Assembly: GCF_000743705.1 (NCBI RefSeq)
Contig: NZ_JQEZ01000003.1
Coordinates: 456,180-520,179 of the forward strand
DNA from: Ruegeria halocynthiae
Lineage (GTDB): Bacteria > Pseudomonadota > Alphaproteobacteria > Rhodobacterales > Rhodobacteraceae
Direction: 5' to 3'
DNA length: 64,000 bases
In this document: positions 1 through 9,287 of the stretch, one piece after another
Numbering within the stretch: the stretch's first letter is position 1
Layout: the number at the start of each line of letters is the position of its first letter
Position numbers and translations under genes: made by a program
Notes under the pieces: generated by a model
Seen by the model: only the letters and a program-made list of their open reading frames with translations
Databases searched by the model: none
Told to the model about the DNA's origin: nothing

Positions 1-83
1 TGCTGATCTGGGCTTTCCGTACGTGGAAGCCGAAACAGGTTGAAGAACGTGAATACAAAATCCAGCAGGTAGAGGCGCACTGA
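1..83 (+). CDS. nqrD: NqrD C-terminus (partial, starts before the window)
   Basis: The open frame from base 3 gives a 26-residue tail, [12 protein letters not shown] followed by a charged end, with its stop at 81-83. It is the end of a membrane protein: a hydrophobic segment followed by a charged cytoplasmic tail. The stop overlaps the nqrE start as TGATG, so translation is probably coupled. Identity as NqrD, a membrane subunit of the Na+-translocating NADH:quinone oxidoreductase, is inferred mainly from the conserved nqrABCDEF order. Confidence 0.8.
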   Translation, partial: LIWAFRTWKPKQVEEREYKIQQVEAH

Positions 84-691
84 TGGAAGGGCTTATCTCT
101 CTGGCCGTAAAGGCCGTTTTTGTCGAAAACCTTGCGCTTAGCTTTTTCCTTGGCATGTGTACGTTCATCGCCGTGTCAAAAAAGATCTCGACCGCGCTGG
201 GTTTGGGGATATCGGTCATGGTCGTGCAGGCCATCACGGTGCCCACAAACAACCTGCTGCTGACCTATCTTCTGAAGCCGGGCGCGCTGGCCTGGGCTGG
301 ATTTCCCGATGTGGACCTGACCTTCCTCGGCCTGATCTCATACATTGGTGTGATCGCCGCGATGGTTCAGATTCTGGAGATGGTGCTCGATAAGTATTTC
401 CCGCCGCTATACAACGCGTTGGGTATCTTTCTGCCGCTGATTACGGTGAACTGCGCCATACTGGGTGGGTCGCTGTTCATGGTGGAACGCGACTATAACT
501 TTGCTGAGGCCGCGACCTATGGCCTGTCTTCGGGTTTTGGCTGGGCGTTGGCGATCACTGCAATGGCCGGGGTTCGGGAAAAGCTGAAATATTCAGATAT
601 TCCCGACGGGCTGCAGGGTCTGGGCATCACCTTCATCACCGCAGGACTGATGGCGATGGCCTTCATGTCCTTCTCGGGCGTGAAGCTGTAA
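83..691 (+). CDS. nqrE: Na+-translocating NADH:quinone oxidoreductase subunit E
   Basis: 202 residues, the usual NqrE length, with about six membrane segments. The opening, [20 protein letters not shown] followed by LGMC, is typical of NqrE/RnfA proteins. NqrE pairs with NqrD in the membrane; the family's conserved cysteines that bind an iron-sulphur centre at the NqrD/NqrE interface match the Cys of FLGMC and that of VNCAILGG. The complex oxidises NADH, reduces ubiquinone and pumps Na+, which fits a marine bacterium. It overlaps nqrD by one base and lies 10 bases before nqrF, whose AGGAGG-like site (671-676) sits right after its stop. Confidence 0.97.
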   Translation: MEGLISLAVKAVFVENLALSFFLGMCTFIAVSKKISTALGLGISVMVVQAITVPTNNLLLTYLLKPGALAWAGFPDVDLTFLGLISYIGVIAAMVQILEMVLDKYFPPLYNALGIFLPLITVNCAILGGSLFMVERDYNFAEAATYGLSSGFGWALAITAMAGVREKLKYSDIPDGLQGLGITFITAGLMAMAFMSFSGVKL

Positions 692-701
692 GGAGGGGCC
701 A

Positions 702-1925
702 ATGGAAACTTTTAGCCTGGGCGTCGTCCTTTTCACCCTGATCGTTCTTGCGCTGGTGGCCATCATCATGGCGGCACGCTCGCGCCTGGTGTCGACCGGT
801 AATGTCAATATTACCATCAATGGTGAGAAGACCATTGCTGTCCCGGCGGGCGGCAAGCTGCTGCAAACGCTGGCGGCCGAGAAGCTGTTTGTGCCGTCTG
901 CCTGTGGTGGCGGTGGCACCTGCGCACAATGCCGGGTGCGGGTGCATTCGGGCGGCGGGTCGATCCTGCCGACCGAGGAAAGCCACATCACCAAGCGTGA
1001 GGCATCTTGCGGCGACCGCCTGTCCTGTCAGGTTGCGGTCAAGCAGGACATGGATATCGAAGTTCCCGAAGAGGTCTTTGGCGTCAAGAAATGGGAATGC
1101 ACGGTTCGGTCAAACGAAAACGTTGCGACCTTCATCAAGGCGCTGACGCTGGACCTGCCGGAAGGTGAGGATGTCAATTTCCGCGCTGGCGGCTACATCC
1201 AGATCGAAGCGCCCGCGCACCAGCTGGCCTATACCGATTTCGATGTCGAAGAAGAATACCGCGAAGACTGGGATCGCTTTAACCTGTGGCAATACAAGTC
1301 CGTGGTGAATGAGCCGATCGAGCGCGCCTATTCGATGGCGAACTATCCGGATGAAAAGGGCATGATCATGCTCAACGTCCGGGTGGCCTCACCACCTCCG
1401 GGCTCGGAAGGTATCCCCGCCGGTCAGATGTCGTCTTACATCTTTAACCTGAAACCGGGGGATAAGGTGACAATCTCGGGCCCGTTTGGCGAATTCTTTG
1501 CCCGCGAGACGGAAAGAGAGATGGTCTTTATCGGTGGTGGTGCGGGCATGGCCCCCATGCGCAGCCACATTTTTGACCAGCTCAAGCGTCTTGAAAACCG
1601 GAACCGGAAAATCAGCTTCTGGTACGGCGCGCGATCCAAGAAAGAGATGTTCTTTGTCGAAGATTTCGACTCGCTGGCCAAGGAATTCAGCAATTTCGAA
1701 TGGCACGTCGCCCTGTCGGACGCGCAGCCCGAGGATGACTGGAAAGGCTACACCGGCTTTATCCACAATGTTCTGTTCGAAGAATACCTCAAGAACCACC
1801 CGGCACCTGAGGATTGCGAATATTACATGTGTGGCCCGCCAATCATGAACCAGTCGGTCATCAACATGCTGCTGGATATGGGCGTGGACCGCGAAGACAT
1901 CATGCTGGATGACTTCGGCGGTTAA
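702..1925 (+). CDS. nqrF: Na+-translocating NADH:quinone oxidoreductase subunit F
   Basis: 407 residues, full length. An N-terminal membrane anchor (about 5-25) is followed by a plant-type ferredoxin domain with the 2Fe-2S ligands in [10 protein letters not shown] and a later LSCQV. An FAD-binding ferredoxin-reductase domain (RAYSMAN) and an NADH-binding domain ([12 protein letters not shown]-terminal CGPP and DDFGG) come next. NqrF is the NADH-oxidising entry point of Na+-NQR. It is the last gene of the nqr run here and is followed at once by a strong hairpin terminator, so the maturation genes apbE and nqrM further right must have another promoter. Confidence 0.98.
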   Translation: METFSLGVVLFTLIVLALVAIIMAARSRLVSTGNVNITINGEKTIAVPAGGKLLQTLAAEKLFVPSACGGGGTCAQCRVRVHSGGGSILPTEESHITKREASCGDRLSCQVAVKQDMDIEVPEEVFGVKKWECTVRSNENVATFIKALTLDLPEGEDVNFRAGGYIQIEAPAHQLAYTDFDVEEEYREDWDRFNLWQYKSVVNEPIERAYSMANYPDEKGMIMLNVRVASPPPGSEGIPAGQMSSYIFNLKPGDKVTISGPFGEFFARETEREMVFIGGGAGMAPMRSHIFDQLKRLENRNRKISFWYGARSKKEMFFVEDFDSLAKEFSNFEWHVALSDAQPEDDWKGYTGFIHNVLFEEYLKNHPAPEDCEYYMCGPPIMNQSVINMLLDMGVDREDIMLDDFGG

Positions 1926-1931
1926 GAAGAC

Positions 1932-1961
1932 AAAAAGCCGGTGCACACAGCGCCGGCTTTT
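1932..1961 (+). terminator. Rho-independent terminator after nqrF
   Basis: AAAGCCGG and CCGGCTTT form a GC-rich stem flanked by A and T runs, 7 bases past the nqrF stop and 16 bases before the end of the convergent dehydrogenase gene. Its symmetry suggests that it works in both directions. Confidence 0.85.
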
Positions 1962-1976
1962 CCAATTTTGCGACAC

Positions 1977-3260
1977 TTACAGCCGAAGGTCGTCTTCCTT
2001 TTTGGGCAGGCAGGATTTGACGTCGAAAAAGACACTTTGGTCTTTGCCATAGGCGCGAATTTCGGCTGGATCGAGATCCAGAAACTCTTGGTGCGCAACA
2101 GCTAGAACAACACCGTCATAGCGGGCTTGCAGTGGCGTTTCTGTCAATGAAACCCCGTATTCTGCCTGCGCGGCGGCAGCATCAACATGCGGGTCGTGAA
2201 CGTCAACTTTGACCCCATATTCATTAAGCTCGTCGATAATATCAACAACCCTTGTATTGCGCAGGTCCGGGCAGTTTTCCTTGAAGGTCAGCCCCATAAC
2301 CAGCACCCGGGCCGCGCCCACATCAATGCCATCGCGTATCATCCGCTTGATCAGCTGGGATACGACATAGCCGCCCATACTGTCGTTCAGCCGCCGCCCG
2401 GCCAGAATGATCTGTGGGTGATGGCCAACAGATTCCGCCTTATGCGTCAGATAATAGGGGTCCACCCCGATACAATGCCCACCAACCAGACCGGGGCGAA
2501 ACGGCAGAAAGTTCCACTTGGTGCCCGCCGCGCGCAACACGGCGTCCGTATCAATATCAAGGCGGCCAAAGATCATGGCCAGCTCATTTACAAGGGCGAT
2601 GTTCAGGTCGCGCTGAGTGTTTTCGATCACCTTCGCAGCCTCGGCCACGCGAATGCTTTCGGCCTTGTGGGTGCCGGCCGCGATGATCCGCCCGTACAGC
2701 GCATCCACCAGATCAGCCGCGTCAGGGGTCGAGCCGGACGTTACCTTGCAGATGTCAGATATTCTGTGCGTCTTGTCGCCGGGATTGATCCGTTCGGGGC
2801 TGTAGCCCACGAAAAAATCCGTGTTGAACGTCAACCCCGAGGCGCGTTCCAGTACCGGAACGCAGTCTTCCTCGGTTGCGCCGGGGTAAACAGTGGATTC
2901 GTAGATCACCAGATCGCCCGGTTTCAGAACGCGCCCGACCGTTTCCGAAGCCGCCAGAAGCGGCGACAGGTCGGGCTGTTTTCCTGCCGTGATCGGTGTT
3001 GGTACGGTCACAATGAATGTGTCGCAACCGGCCAGATCGCCAGTTTCGGTTGTGAACGTCAGGCCATCTGCGGCCTCAAGATCGTTGGGCTCAACTTCCT
3101 GAGTTGCATCCAAACCCGCGCGCAGGGCTTCGATCCGGGGTGCGTTGATGTCAAATCCCACGACCTGAGCGGTTTTCCCAAAAGCCACCGCCAGCGGCAG
3201 CCCGACATAGCCCAGTCCAATGACGGCAATCCTGCGAGAGTTCGGGTCGGTTTCAAACAT
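1977..3260 (-). CDS. Nucleotide-sugar dehydrogenase (UDP-glucose/UDP-HexNAc 6-dehydrogenase, TviB/WbpO-like)
   Basis: 427 residues from the ATG at 3260, chosen because an AGGGGG site lies just upstream; an in-frame extension to 3302 would run into the upstream gene. The protein has an N-terminal Rossmann motif ([12 protein letters not shown]), the acid-rich end of the NAD site (GFDIN), a central helical domain, and the catalytic cysteine in [12 protein letters not shown]. The family oxidises the C6 hydroxyl of a UDP-sugar to a carboxylate with two NAD+. Sequence style ([13 protein letters not shown]) is closer to the TviB/WbpO group, acting on UDP-N-acetylhexosamines, than to classic UDP-glucose dehydrogenases; the substrate is not certain. 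It lies 15 bases after the epimerase gene, probably for surface polysaccharide precursors. Confidence 0.9.
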   Translation of the reverse strand: MFETDPNSRRIAVIGLGYVGLPLAVAFGKTAQVVGFDINAPRIEALRAGLDATQEVEPNDLEAADGLTFTTETGDLAGCDTFIVTVPTPITAGKQPDLSPLLAASETVGRVLKPGDLVIYESTVYPGATEEDCVPVLERASGLTFNTDFFVGYSPERINPGDKTHRISDICKVTSGSTPDAADLVDALYGRIIAAGTHKAESIRVAEAAKVIENTQRDLNIALVNELAMIFGRLDIDTDAVLRAAGTKWNFLPFRPGLVGGHCIGVDPYYLTHKAESVGHHPQIILAGRRLNDSMGGYVVSQLIKRMIRDGIDVGAARVLVMGLTFKENCPDLRNTRVVDIIDELNEYGVKVDVHDPHVDAAAAQAEYGVSLTETPLQARYDGVVLAVAHQEFLDLDPAEIRAYGKDQSVFFDVKSCLPKKEDDLRL

Positions 3261-3274
3261 TCTGGCCCCCTGGA

Positions 3275-4288
3275 TCATTTGCCGTGGTAATCGCGGAACC
3301 ATTCGACAAACTGCGCGATCCCGTCTTTAAAGTCCGTTTGCGGGCGATAGCCGGTCAGCTTTTGCAACAGGTCATTATTGGCCCAGGTCGCAGGCACGTC
3401 TCCCATCTGCATCGGCATATAGTTGCGGATGGCCTTCTTGCCGATGGCGTCTTCGATGGCTTCGATGAAATCCATCAGGCGTACCTTGTCGCCGTTCCCG
3501 ATATTGACCACGCGCCAGGGCGCGGCGGGGGAAAGGCTGTCGCCGTCCTCGATATCATCGGCACTGGCGGGGCGAACGGGCGGCACGTCGATCAGCAACC
3601 TGATTCCGCGGACAAGATCGTTCACATTCGTAAAGTCGCGGTACATGTCGCCATGGTTGTAAACATCAATCGGGCGGTCATCCAGGATCGCATCCACGAA
3701 CTTATAGAGCGCCAGATCAGGTCGCCCCCAAGTGCCGTACACTGTGAAAAACCGGAACATAGTCGTCGGCAAATCCCACAGATGTGCGTAGGAATGGCCC
3801 ATCGCCTCATTCGCCTTTTTGGTGGCGGCGTAGATGGTCAGCGGTGTGTCCGCTTTTTCGACCTCGGTAAAGGGCATCTCTTCGTTGGCCCCATACACCG
3901 ATGAGGTCGACGCCATCAGAAGATGCGCAACCTTGTGTTGCCGGGCCACCTCCATCACGTTGAACGTTCCGACAACGTTCGAATTGATATAGCTGCGCGG
4001 GTCTTCCAAGCTGTAACGGACCCCGGCCTGAGCGGCGAGGTGAACGATGACTTCGGGTTTAAAATCATCGGCGACTTGCATCAACCCGTCATGATTTTCC
4101 AACCGATCCTCGGTTGCCGTGAACCCCGGCGATTGCATCAGCATCTGGTGGCGGCGTTGTTTCAGGGTGACATCATAGTAATCCGTCATCCCGTCATAGC
4201 CGTGTACGCGAAACCCCTCGGACAGCAACAGTTTCGCCAGATGGAACCCAATGAACCCCGCCGTACCCGTGACCAATACCCGTTTCAT
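3275..4288 (-). CDS. UDP-glucuronate 4-epimerase-like NAD-dependent epimerase
   Basis: 337 residues, an extended short-chain dehydrogenase. It has the NAD-binding [15 protein letters not shown] at the N-terminus, the catalytic Ser in ASTSSVYG, and YAATKK as the YxxxK pair. [11 protein letters not shown] matches the segment typical of UDP-glucuronate 4-epimerases (LpsL/CapI), which make UDP-galacturonate for capsule or LPS. It is translated with the following dehydrogenase gene, and the pair could turn a UDP-hexose into a 4-epimerised UDP-uronate. No glycosyltransferases or export genes lie beside it, so the polymer served is unknown. Confidence 0.9.
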   Translation of the reverse strand: MKRVLVTGTAGFIGFHLAKLLLSEGFRVHGYDGMTDYYDVTLKQRRHQMLMQSPGFTATEDRLENHDGLMQVADDFKPEVIVHLAAQAGVRYSLEDPRSYINSNVVGTFNVMEVARQHKVAHLLMASTSSVYGANEEMPFTEVEKADTPLTIYAATKKANEAMGHSYAHLWDLPTTMFRFFTVYGTWGRPDLALYKFVDAILDDRPIDVYNHGDMYRDFTNVNDLVRGIRLLIDVPPVRPASADDIEDGDSLSPAAPWRVVNIGNGDKVRLMDFIEAIEDAIGKKAIRNYMPMQMGDVPATWANNDLLQKLTGYRPQTDFKDGIAQFVEWFRDYHGK

Positions 4289-4470
4289 GCGCCCCTCGAC
4301 TGCTGATCAGACCTTTTGTGCATCAGGGATACTGTCGCCCGAGCAAGGTCAAGAAGATTTTCCGGATCATGCCCACTTACGCAGCAGGAAACCGGTGCAA
4401 TTGACGAAACCGGCATCAGCCGCGTTTGTTGATTGTTGTTGGACAGCCATCAAGATAGGCAAGGTGCATT

Positions 4471-5244
4471 ATGTTATGGGATTGGATCAACAAGTCGCTT
4501 GGCCGCAGCCGGGCCGGAATTCAAAATATGCCGGTGTCTGAAATTGCGCCGGATATGCGGTTCTATGCCGTTGGCGACATTCATGGGCGACTGGATCTGT
4601 TGCAGGCGCTGCTATCGCGGATGGACCCCGATTGCCCGCTGGTTTTTGTTGGGGACTACATTGACCGGGGCAGCTACAGCGCCGAAGTCTTGCGCCATCT
4701 TCGCCACCTCAGTCAGGGCACTGACAGACAGGTCGTTTGTCTGATGGGCAATCACGAAGCAATGTTGCTGAACTTTCTGGATGACCCTGAACAGTACGCG
4801 CCACACTGGTTGCAAAATGGTGGCGCGCATACTTTGGCGTCCTTCGGGGTAACCGGGATTGACGAAAACCTGGTGGGTGAGACATCTGTGGCCGCAGCAG
4901 ACCAGTTGCGGCGGGCGATGGGTGAGGATCTGATTGCCTGGTTGCGCGCGCGGCCACTGACATGGTCCAGTGGAAATGTCACGGCGGTTCATGCCGCGCT
5001 CGATCCGGTGCTGGCCGTCGGTGATCAGCCGCATCAGGTCTGCCTGTGGGGGCACCCAAAATTTTTTGATCAGTCGCGAACAGACGGGCAGTGGGTGGTG
5101 CACGGCCACACAATCGTCGAATCCTCACGCGTGCAAAACGGAATCGTTTCGATTGATACCGGCGCTTTTTTCAGCGGCCGTTTGACAGCCGCCGAAATCC
5201 TTGAGGGCGAGGTCCGGTTTACCTCAACCCCGGGTGGGCGCTAA
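4471..5244 (+). CDS. PPP-family metallophosphoesterase (PrpA/ApaH-like serine/threonine phosphatase)
   Basis: 257 residues, starting at an ATG preceded by AAGGTG. The three metal motifs appear in order: GDIHGR (about 34-39), GDYIDRG (about 64-70) and GNHE (about 92-95), followed by VHAAL and VVHGHTIV histidines. These are the marks of the PPP phosphatases, which hydrolyse phosphoserine/threonine proteins or dinucleoside polyphosphates. The substrate cannot be told from sequence. It is divergent from the epimerase gene and stands alone; the 180 bases before it hold only an unremarkable promoter region. Confidence 0.88.
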   Translation: MLWDWINKSLGRSRAGIQNMPVSEIAPDMRFYAVGDIHGRLDLLQALLSRMDPDCPLVFVGDYIDRGSYSAEVLRHLRHLSQGTDRQVVCLMGNHEAMLLNFLDDPEQYAPHWLQNGGAHTLASFGVTGIDENLVGETSVAAADQLRRAMGEDLIAWLRARPLTWSSGNVTAVHAALDPVLAVGDQPHQVCLWGHPKFFDQSRTDGQWVVHGHTIVESSRVQNGIVSIDTGAFFSGRLTAAEILEGEVRFTSTPGGR

Positions 5245-5259
5245 AACCCCAAAGCGTTG

Positions 5260-5784
5260 TCAGCCGACAATCATCTGCTTCATCCGCAGGGCTTCGTATT
5301 CCAGTTCCTTCAGTCGGAAATGAACCACGTCACCGATTGTGATGACACCCAGCAGATTGCCATCCTTGAGAACCGGCATGTGCCGGAACCGTCCCTCGGT
5401 CATGGATTTCAGAACATCGTTCAACAAATCATCGGGGGCGCAGCTCTGGACGTCGCGGGTCATCAGGTCTTCGACCGACTGCGGCAAGGTTTGCCCCGGC
5501 GTATCGGCCATGCGCCGCACGATGTCGCGTTCAGACAGGATGCCCTTTAACGTTCCGTTCTGGTCGGTGACAAGCACCGCACCGATCCGCTTGTCCTTGA
5601 GGGTATTCACGACCGAATGAATCGTGTCCGTAGGCCGCACTGAAAAGACGGCATCACCTTTGCCTTCCAGCAATTTGGCCACTGTTGTCTGCGTGTGCGA
5701 CAGATTGGATTCAGCCGATTGGCTGCGGGTGGCTTTCTCGGCCTTGTCGCCGCGTGTGGGGGGCTGGTAAGAGCTTGGGGCCAT
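5260..5784 (-). CDS. Tandem CBS-domain protein
   Basis: 174 residues from the ATG at 5784, which has an AGAGGAG site seven bases upstream; a TTG two codons earlier is less likely. A charged linker of about 30 residues precedes two CBS domains (about 45-100 and 115-165) with the typical GAVLVTDQNGTLKGILSERDI pattern cut by a second copy reading MPVLKDGNLLGVITIGDV. CBS pairs bind adenosine ligands (AMP, ATP, SAM, c-di-AMP) and usually act as sensors. No catalytic domain is attached, so it may regulate a partner protein in trans. It converges on the phosphatase gene with 15 bases between stops. Confidence 0.88.
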   Translation of the reverse strand: MAPSSYQPPTRGDKAEKATRSQSAESNLSHTQTTVAKLLEGKGDAVFSVRPTDTIHSVVNTLKDKRIGAVLVTDQNGTLKGILSERDIVRRMADTPGQTLPQSVEDLMTRDVQSCAPDDLLNDVLKSMTEGRFRHMPVLKDGNLLGVITIGDVVHFRLKELEYEALRMKQMIVG

Positions 5785-5905
5785 AGGCAATCTCCTCTTA
5801 TACCTGAGATGGCTTTTGTTTTACCTTACCGCAGCCAAACGACCTGTATAGGGTGCAAATGCCCTGACAGGGGAAAACTGCCGCAAACCAAGGATACCCG
5901 GCCTG

Positions 5906-6091
5906 TTGTCTGACCTTTATCTGACCCCGCCCATTGCCGCGTTCATTTTCTTTGCGGTTGTCGTCTGCGGTCACAATTTTCGGATGGCCTGGAAACAGCA
6001 GGCACAGGGCTGGCAGCGCAAAGCCTGGTTGTTTGGCGTTCCCGCAGGCGTTGGATTGCTGGTTCTCGGGTTCCTCCCGCTGAAAATCTGA
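5906..6091 (+). CDS. Small predicted membrane protein, unknown function
   Basis: A 61-residue frame starting at TTG 5906, with two hydrophobic stretches (about 8-22 and 42-57) separated by a positively charged loop with several Lys/Arg and Gln. There is no good ribosome site, and no ATG in the first part, so the start is uncertain. It sits 67 bases before apbE on the same strand and could be part of the apbE-nqrM transcript. I do not recognise the family. The membrane-like composition is the main reason to list it. Confidence 0.4.
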   Translation: MSDLYLTPPIAAFIFFAVVVCGHNFRMAWKQQAQGWQRKAWLFGVPAGVGLLVLGFLPLKI

Positions 6092-6158
6092 TGTTGGTTT
6101 GACTCTGATTGGGGCCACTGGCATACGCCGGGCACGGTTTCCCTCAGGAGGTTCCTTA

Positions 6159-7184
6159 ATGCGCTTTGTGCCTATTCTGGCTGTTGTGGCTTTAGTTTCC
6201 GGCTGTTTTCTTGACAAAGAACCCGAAGTGGTTCGCCTGTCTGGTGAAACGATGGGAACCACGTTTAATGTCACGGCGATTGGGACAGAGGTAGACGAAG
6301 ATGCCCTGGCGGCGGCGGTCCAGGAAACATTGGCCAAGGTCAACGCCAAGATGTCCAACTGGGACCCGAATTCCGAAGTGTCGGTCTTTTCCGCGTCGGC
6401 CAGCACAGAGCCTGTTCCGATATCGGATGAATTCGGCCTCGTCATTGCCGCGGCGGAAGACGTGCATGAGAAATCCGGCGGAACTTTTGATGTTACACTT
6501 GGCCCGTTGATCGAACTGTGGGGTTTTGGGCCACGCAAACCCGAAGATCCCGTGCCTTCCGATGCCGATATTCAGAACGCGCTGGACCGGGTCGGCCAAT
6601 CCCGGTTGCTGGTTCTGGACCGTGAAAAAGGAACCCTGGCGAAATCTGATGCGGGCGTAGGGATCAACCTGTCCGCAATTGCCAAAGGGTACGGTATCGA
6701 CGCGGTGGCCGAGACCCTGCGCGATGCGGGGGTCGAAGATTACATGGTCGAAATCGGTGGCGACCTTGTCACCAAAGGCGACAATGACAAGGGCGAGACC
6801 TGGCGGATCGGTATCGAAAAACCGGAAGCTGGGGCGCAAAACCTGCAACTGATCGTTCAGCTTGATGACCTTGGAATGGCGACCTCGGGTGACTACAAGA
6901 ATTTCTTCGAACAGGATGGTGTGCGGTATTCGCATATCATCGACCCAATCACCGGTCGCCCGATCACGCATCGCACGACCTCGGTCACGGTTCTGGCCGA
7001 AAACGCGATGATGGCGGATGCATGGGCGACCGCGATGCTGGCGTTGGGGCAGGAAAAGGGTCTTGAGCTGGCCGAAAAGTATAAACTTGCCGTGTATTTC
7101 ATCTCGCGGGATGTGACAGGCGACGAAGAAGCCTATATCACCGTCCATAGCAGCGCGTTCAAGGACGCGCTTGGAACCAACTGA
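6159..7184 (+). CDS. apbE: FAD:protein FMN transferase (ApbE), lipoprotein
   Basis: 341 residues from the ATG at 6159, preceded by AGGAGG; an upstream in-frame start lacks a site. A short lipoprotein signal ends in VVALVSGC, so the mature protein is tethered in the periplasm. Family motifs follow: GETMGTTFNV, VGINLSAIAKGYGID, EIGGDLVTKG, HIIDPITGRPI and the metal-site region NAMMADAWATAM. ApbE attaches FMN through a phosphoester to threonines of NqrB and NqrC, so it is a maturation factor for the complex encoded at the start of the window. NqrM follows after 15 bases. Confidence 0.96.
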   Translation: MRFVPILAVVALVSGCFLDKEPEVVRLSGETMGTTFNVTAIGTEVDEDALAAAVQETLAKVNAKMSNWDPNSEVSVFSASASTEPVPISDEFGLVIAAAEDVHEKSGGTFDVTLGPLIELWGFGPRKPEDPVPSDADIQNALDRVGQSRLLVLDREKGTLAKSDAGVGINLSAIAKGYGIDAVAETLRDAGVEDYMVEIGGDLVTKGDNDKGETWRIGIEKPEAGAQNLQLIVQLDDLGMATSGDYKNFFEQDGVRYSHIIDPITGRPITHRTTSVTVLAENAMMADAWATAMLALGQEKGLELAEKYKLAVYFISRDVTGDEEAYITVHSSAFKDALGTN

Positions 7185-7199
7185 CTGGTAGGAACCGAG

Positions 7200-7436
7200 A
7201 TGAGCACCTTTATTCTGGCCTTCTTTCTGCTGTTGATCATCATTGTCGGCATGTCGCTGGGTGTGATGCTGATGGGCAAGACCATCAAGGGCAGCTGTGG
7301 CGGTTTGAACGCAATCTCGGGCGCGGATAAATGTGTGGTCTGCCAAAAGGACGTCGATCCCGACAGCCCGCTGCGGGATAAACTGCAATGCAAACGCGCC
7401 AAGAAGATGCTGGAACAGATGGAACGTCAGGCCTGA
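7200..7436 (+). CDS. nqrM: Na+-NQR maturation protein NqrM
   Basis: 78 residues: one N-terminal membrane segment (about 4-27) followed by a soluble tail with cysteines in GSCGGL, KCVVCQK and QCKR. This is the pattern of the DUF539/NqrM family, which is needed to assemble the iron centre between NqrD and NqrE. Its position right after apbE supports the assignment. The two maturation genes lie about 4 kb from nqrF, with a block of unrelated genes on the other strand between. Confidence 0.95.
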   Translation: MSTFILAFFLLLIIIVGMSLGVMLMGKTIKGSCGGLNAISGADKCVVCQKDVDPDSPLRDKLQCKRAKKMLEQMERQA

Positions 7437-7465
7437 GCGCAGATTGCGCTTCGCGACGGGCGTGA

Positions 7466-7477
7466 AATTAGCTAATT
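7466..7477. promoter_or_regulatory. AT-rich palindrome upstream of the sulfatase-like gene
   Basis: AATTAGCTAATT is a perfect 12-bp palindrome in GC-rich surroundings, 33 bases before the TTG start. It could be an operator; no regulator gene lies next to it. Confidence 0.35.
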
Positions 7478-7509
7478 AAGTCCCCGACGACTCCCGGGGA
7501 GGTATCACA

Positions 7510-9198
7510 TTGGCCAAAGCCAGGAACATCCTGTTCATCATGTTCGACCAGCTGCGCTGGGATTATCTGGGCTGTTACGGCCACCCGCATCTGCACACGC
7601 CCAATATCGACCGTCTCGCCACGCGCGGTGTGCGGTTCAACCGCGCCTATATCCAATCCCCCATTTGCGGCAGTTCGCGCATGTCCACCTATACCGGGCG
7701 CTATGTGCATTCGCATGGGGCTTCGTGGAACGGCATCCCCCTGAAGGTGGGTGAGATGACCATGGGCGATCACCTGCGCAAGGCAGGGATGGGTTGCTGG
7801 CTGGTCGGTAAAACTCATATGCGGGTGGATGCTGAAGGCATGGCGCGGCTGGGTCTGGAACCCGACAGTTTGATCGGTGCCCGTGTGGCCGAATGCGGGT
7901 TCGACGTGTTTGAACGCGACGACGGGATGCGACCCGAAGGGCCAGACGGCTTCTATGACCCGGATGGTGCCAGAGAGTACAACAAATACCTGTCCGACAA
8001 GGGCTATGAAAGCGACAACCCCTGGCACGACTTTGCCAATTCCGGGCTGGATGCGGATGGCAATGTTCTGTCCGGCTGGTTCCTGAAAAATTCGACCGAG
8101 GCGGCCAACATCGCCGAGGAAGACAGCGAAACCCCATATCTGACAGGGCGCGGGATCGAGTTCATGGAGTCCCAAGACGGCCCATGGTGCTGCCACCTGA
8201 GCTTTATCAAGCCGCATTGGCCATATATCGTGCCGGACCCCTATGCCGCGATGTACGGGCCTGAACATGTGACGCCGGTGGTTCGATCCGAGGACGAGCG
8301 TCAGAGTGCGCATCCGGTTTTGAAGGCGTTCATGGAAACCAAAGTTGGACAGGCGTTTTCGCGGCAAGACGTGCGGGATGCGGTGATCCCGGCCTATATG
8401 GGCCTGATCAAACAGGCCGATGACCAAATGGGCCGCCTGTTCGACTGGATGGAAAAAACCGGCCGGATGGAGGATACGCTGATCGTGCTGACCTCGGATC
8501 ATGGTGATTTTTTGGGTGATCACTGGATGGGTGAGAAGACGTTCTTCCATGACGCCTCGACCAGAGTGCCCCTTATTATCTACGACCCGTCACCTGCGGC
8601 CGACGCCACCCGTGGCACCGTCAGCGACGCATTGGTGGAATCCGTCGACCTGGCCCCCACCTTTGTGGATGTTGCGGGTGGCGAGGTTGCCAACCATATC
8701 CTCGAAGGGCATTCGCTGCTGCCGATCCTGCAAGGGCAACAGGCAGAGACACCCCGCGATGTGGTGGTTTGTGAGTATGACTATTCGGCCTCTCCTATCG
8801 CGGACACGTTGAACGCCTCGGTCCGGGATGCGGTGATGTTCATGGTGGCCGACAAAAAGTGGAAGCTGATCCATTGCGAAGGCGGGCATCGGCCCATTCT
8901 GTTCGATCTGGAAAACGACCCGGATGAATTGACCGATTTGGGGGATAGTGCCGCCCATGCCGATGTCATCACTCAGATGTACGACCACCTTTTTGCCTGG
9001 GCGCGCCGCCCGTCGCAGCGCACCACGCGGTCCGAAGAGCAATTGACCGAGATGCGCACAAAAAGCCGGGGCAGGGGCGTTGTTGTTGGGATTTATGACG
9101 AAAATGACGCGCCACTGGATCTGACCGTCAAGTACAGGGGGCGCAAGGCCCGTCCTTTTGCAGACTACATCGGCAAGGACAAACCGCAGGGGCATTAA
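7510..9198 (+). CDS. Sulfatase / phosphonate monoester hydrolase-like enzyme
   Basis: 562 residues. The TTG start at 7510 is favoured by a GGGGAGG site seven to eight bases upstream. Alkaline-phosphatase superfamily features are clear: an N-terminal metal site NILFIMFDQLRWD, PNIDRLATRGVRF, the nucleophile region CGSSRMSTYTGR (Cys53), and the second metal site SDHGDFLGDH (about 329-338). The DQ metal pair and overall length suit the phosphonate monoester hydrolase/arylsulfatase group, hydrolysing phosphate, phosphonate or sulfate esters. The maturation motif is unusual: CxSxR in place of CxPxR, so conversion of Cys53 to formylglycine is not assured. No signal peptide; likely cytoplasmic. Confidence 0.85.
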   Translation: MAKARNILFIMFDQLRWDYLGCYGHPHLHTPNIDRLATRGVRFNRAYIQSPICGSSRMSTYTGRYVHSHGASWNGIPLKVGEMTMGDHLRKAGMGCWLVGKTHMRVDAEGMARLGLEPDSLIGARVAECGFDVFERDDGMRPEGPDGFYDPDGAREYNKYLSDKGYESDNPWHDFANSGLDADGNVLSGWFLKNSTEAANIAEEDSETPYLTGRGIEFMESQDGPWCCHLSFIKPHWPYIVPDPYAAMYGPEHVTPVVRSEDERQSAHPVLKAFMETKVGQAFSRQDVRDAVIPAYMGLIKQADDQMGRLFDWMEKTGRMEDTLIVLTSDHGDFLGDHWMGEKTFFHDASTRVPLIIYDPSPAADATRGTVSDALVESVDLAPTFVDVAGGEVANHILEGHSLLPILQGQQAETPRDVVVCEYDYSASPIADTLNASVRDAVMFMVADKKWKLIHCEGGHRPILFDLENDPDELTDLGDSAAHADVITQMYDHLFAWARRPSQRTTRSEEQLTEMRTKSRGRGVVVGIYDENDAPLDLTVKYRGRKARPFADYIGKDKPQGH

Positions 9199-9287
9199 AT
9201 CTGCCCACGCGGGGGTAAAAGGCGGTTCACCCGCCGCAGGTCAGGCGATACAAGACGGACCAAGAGCAGAAATCCGGAGAGCAGAAA

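Noticed and set aside
2187..3290. 367-codon plus-strand frame over the nucleotide-sugar dehydrogenase
   Set aside because: The other strand has all dehydrogenase motifs; this one has none.
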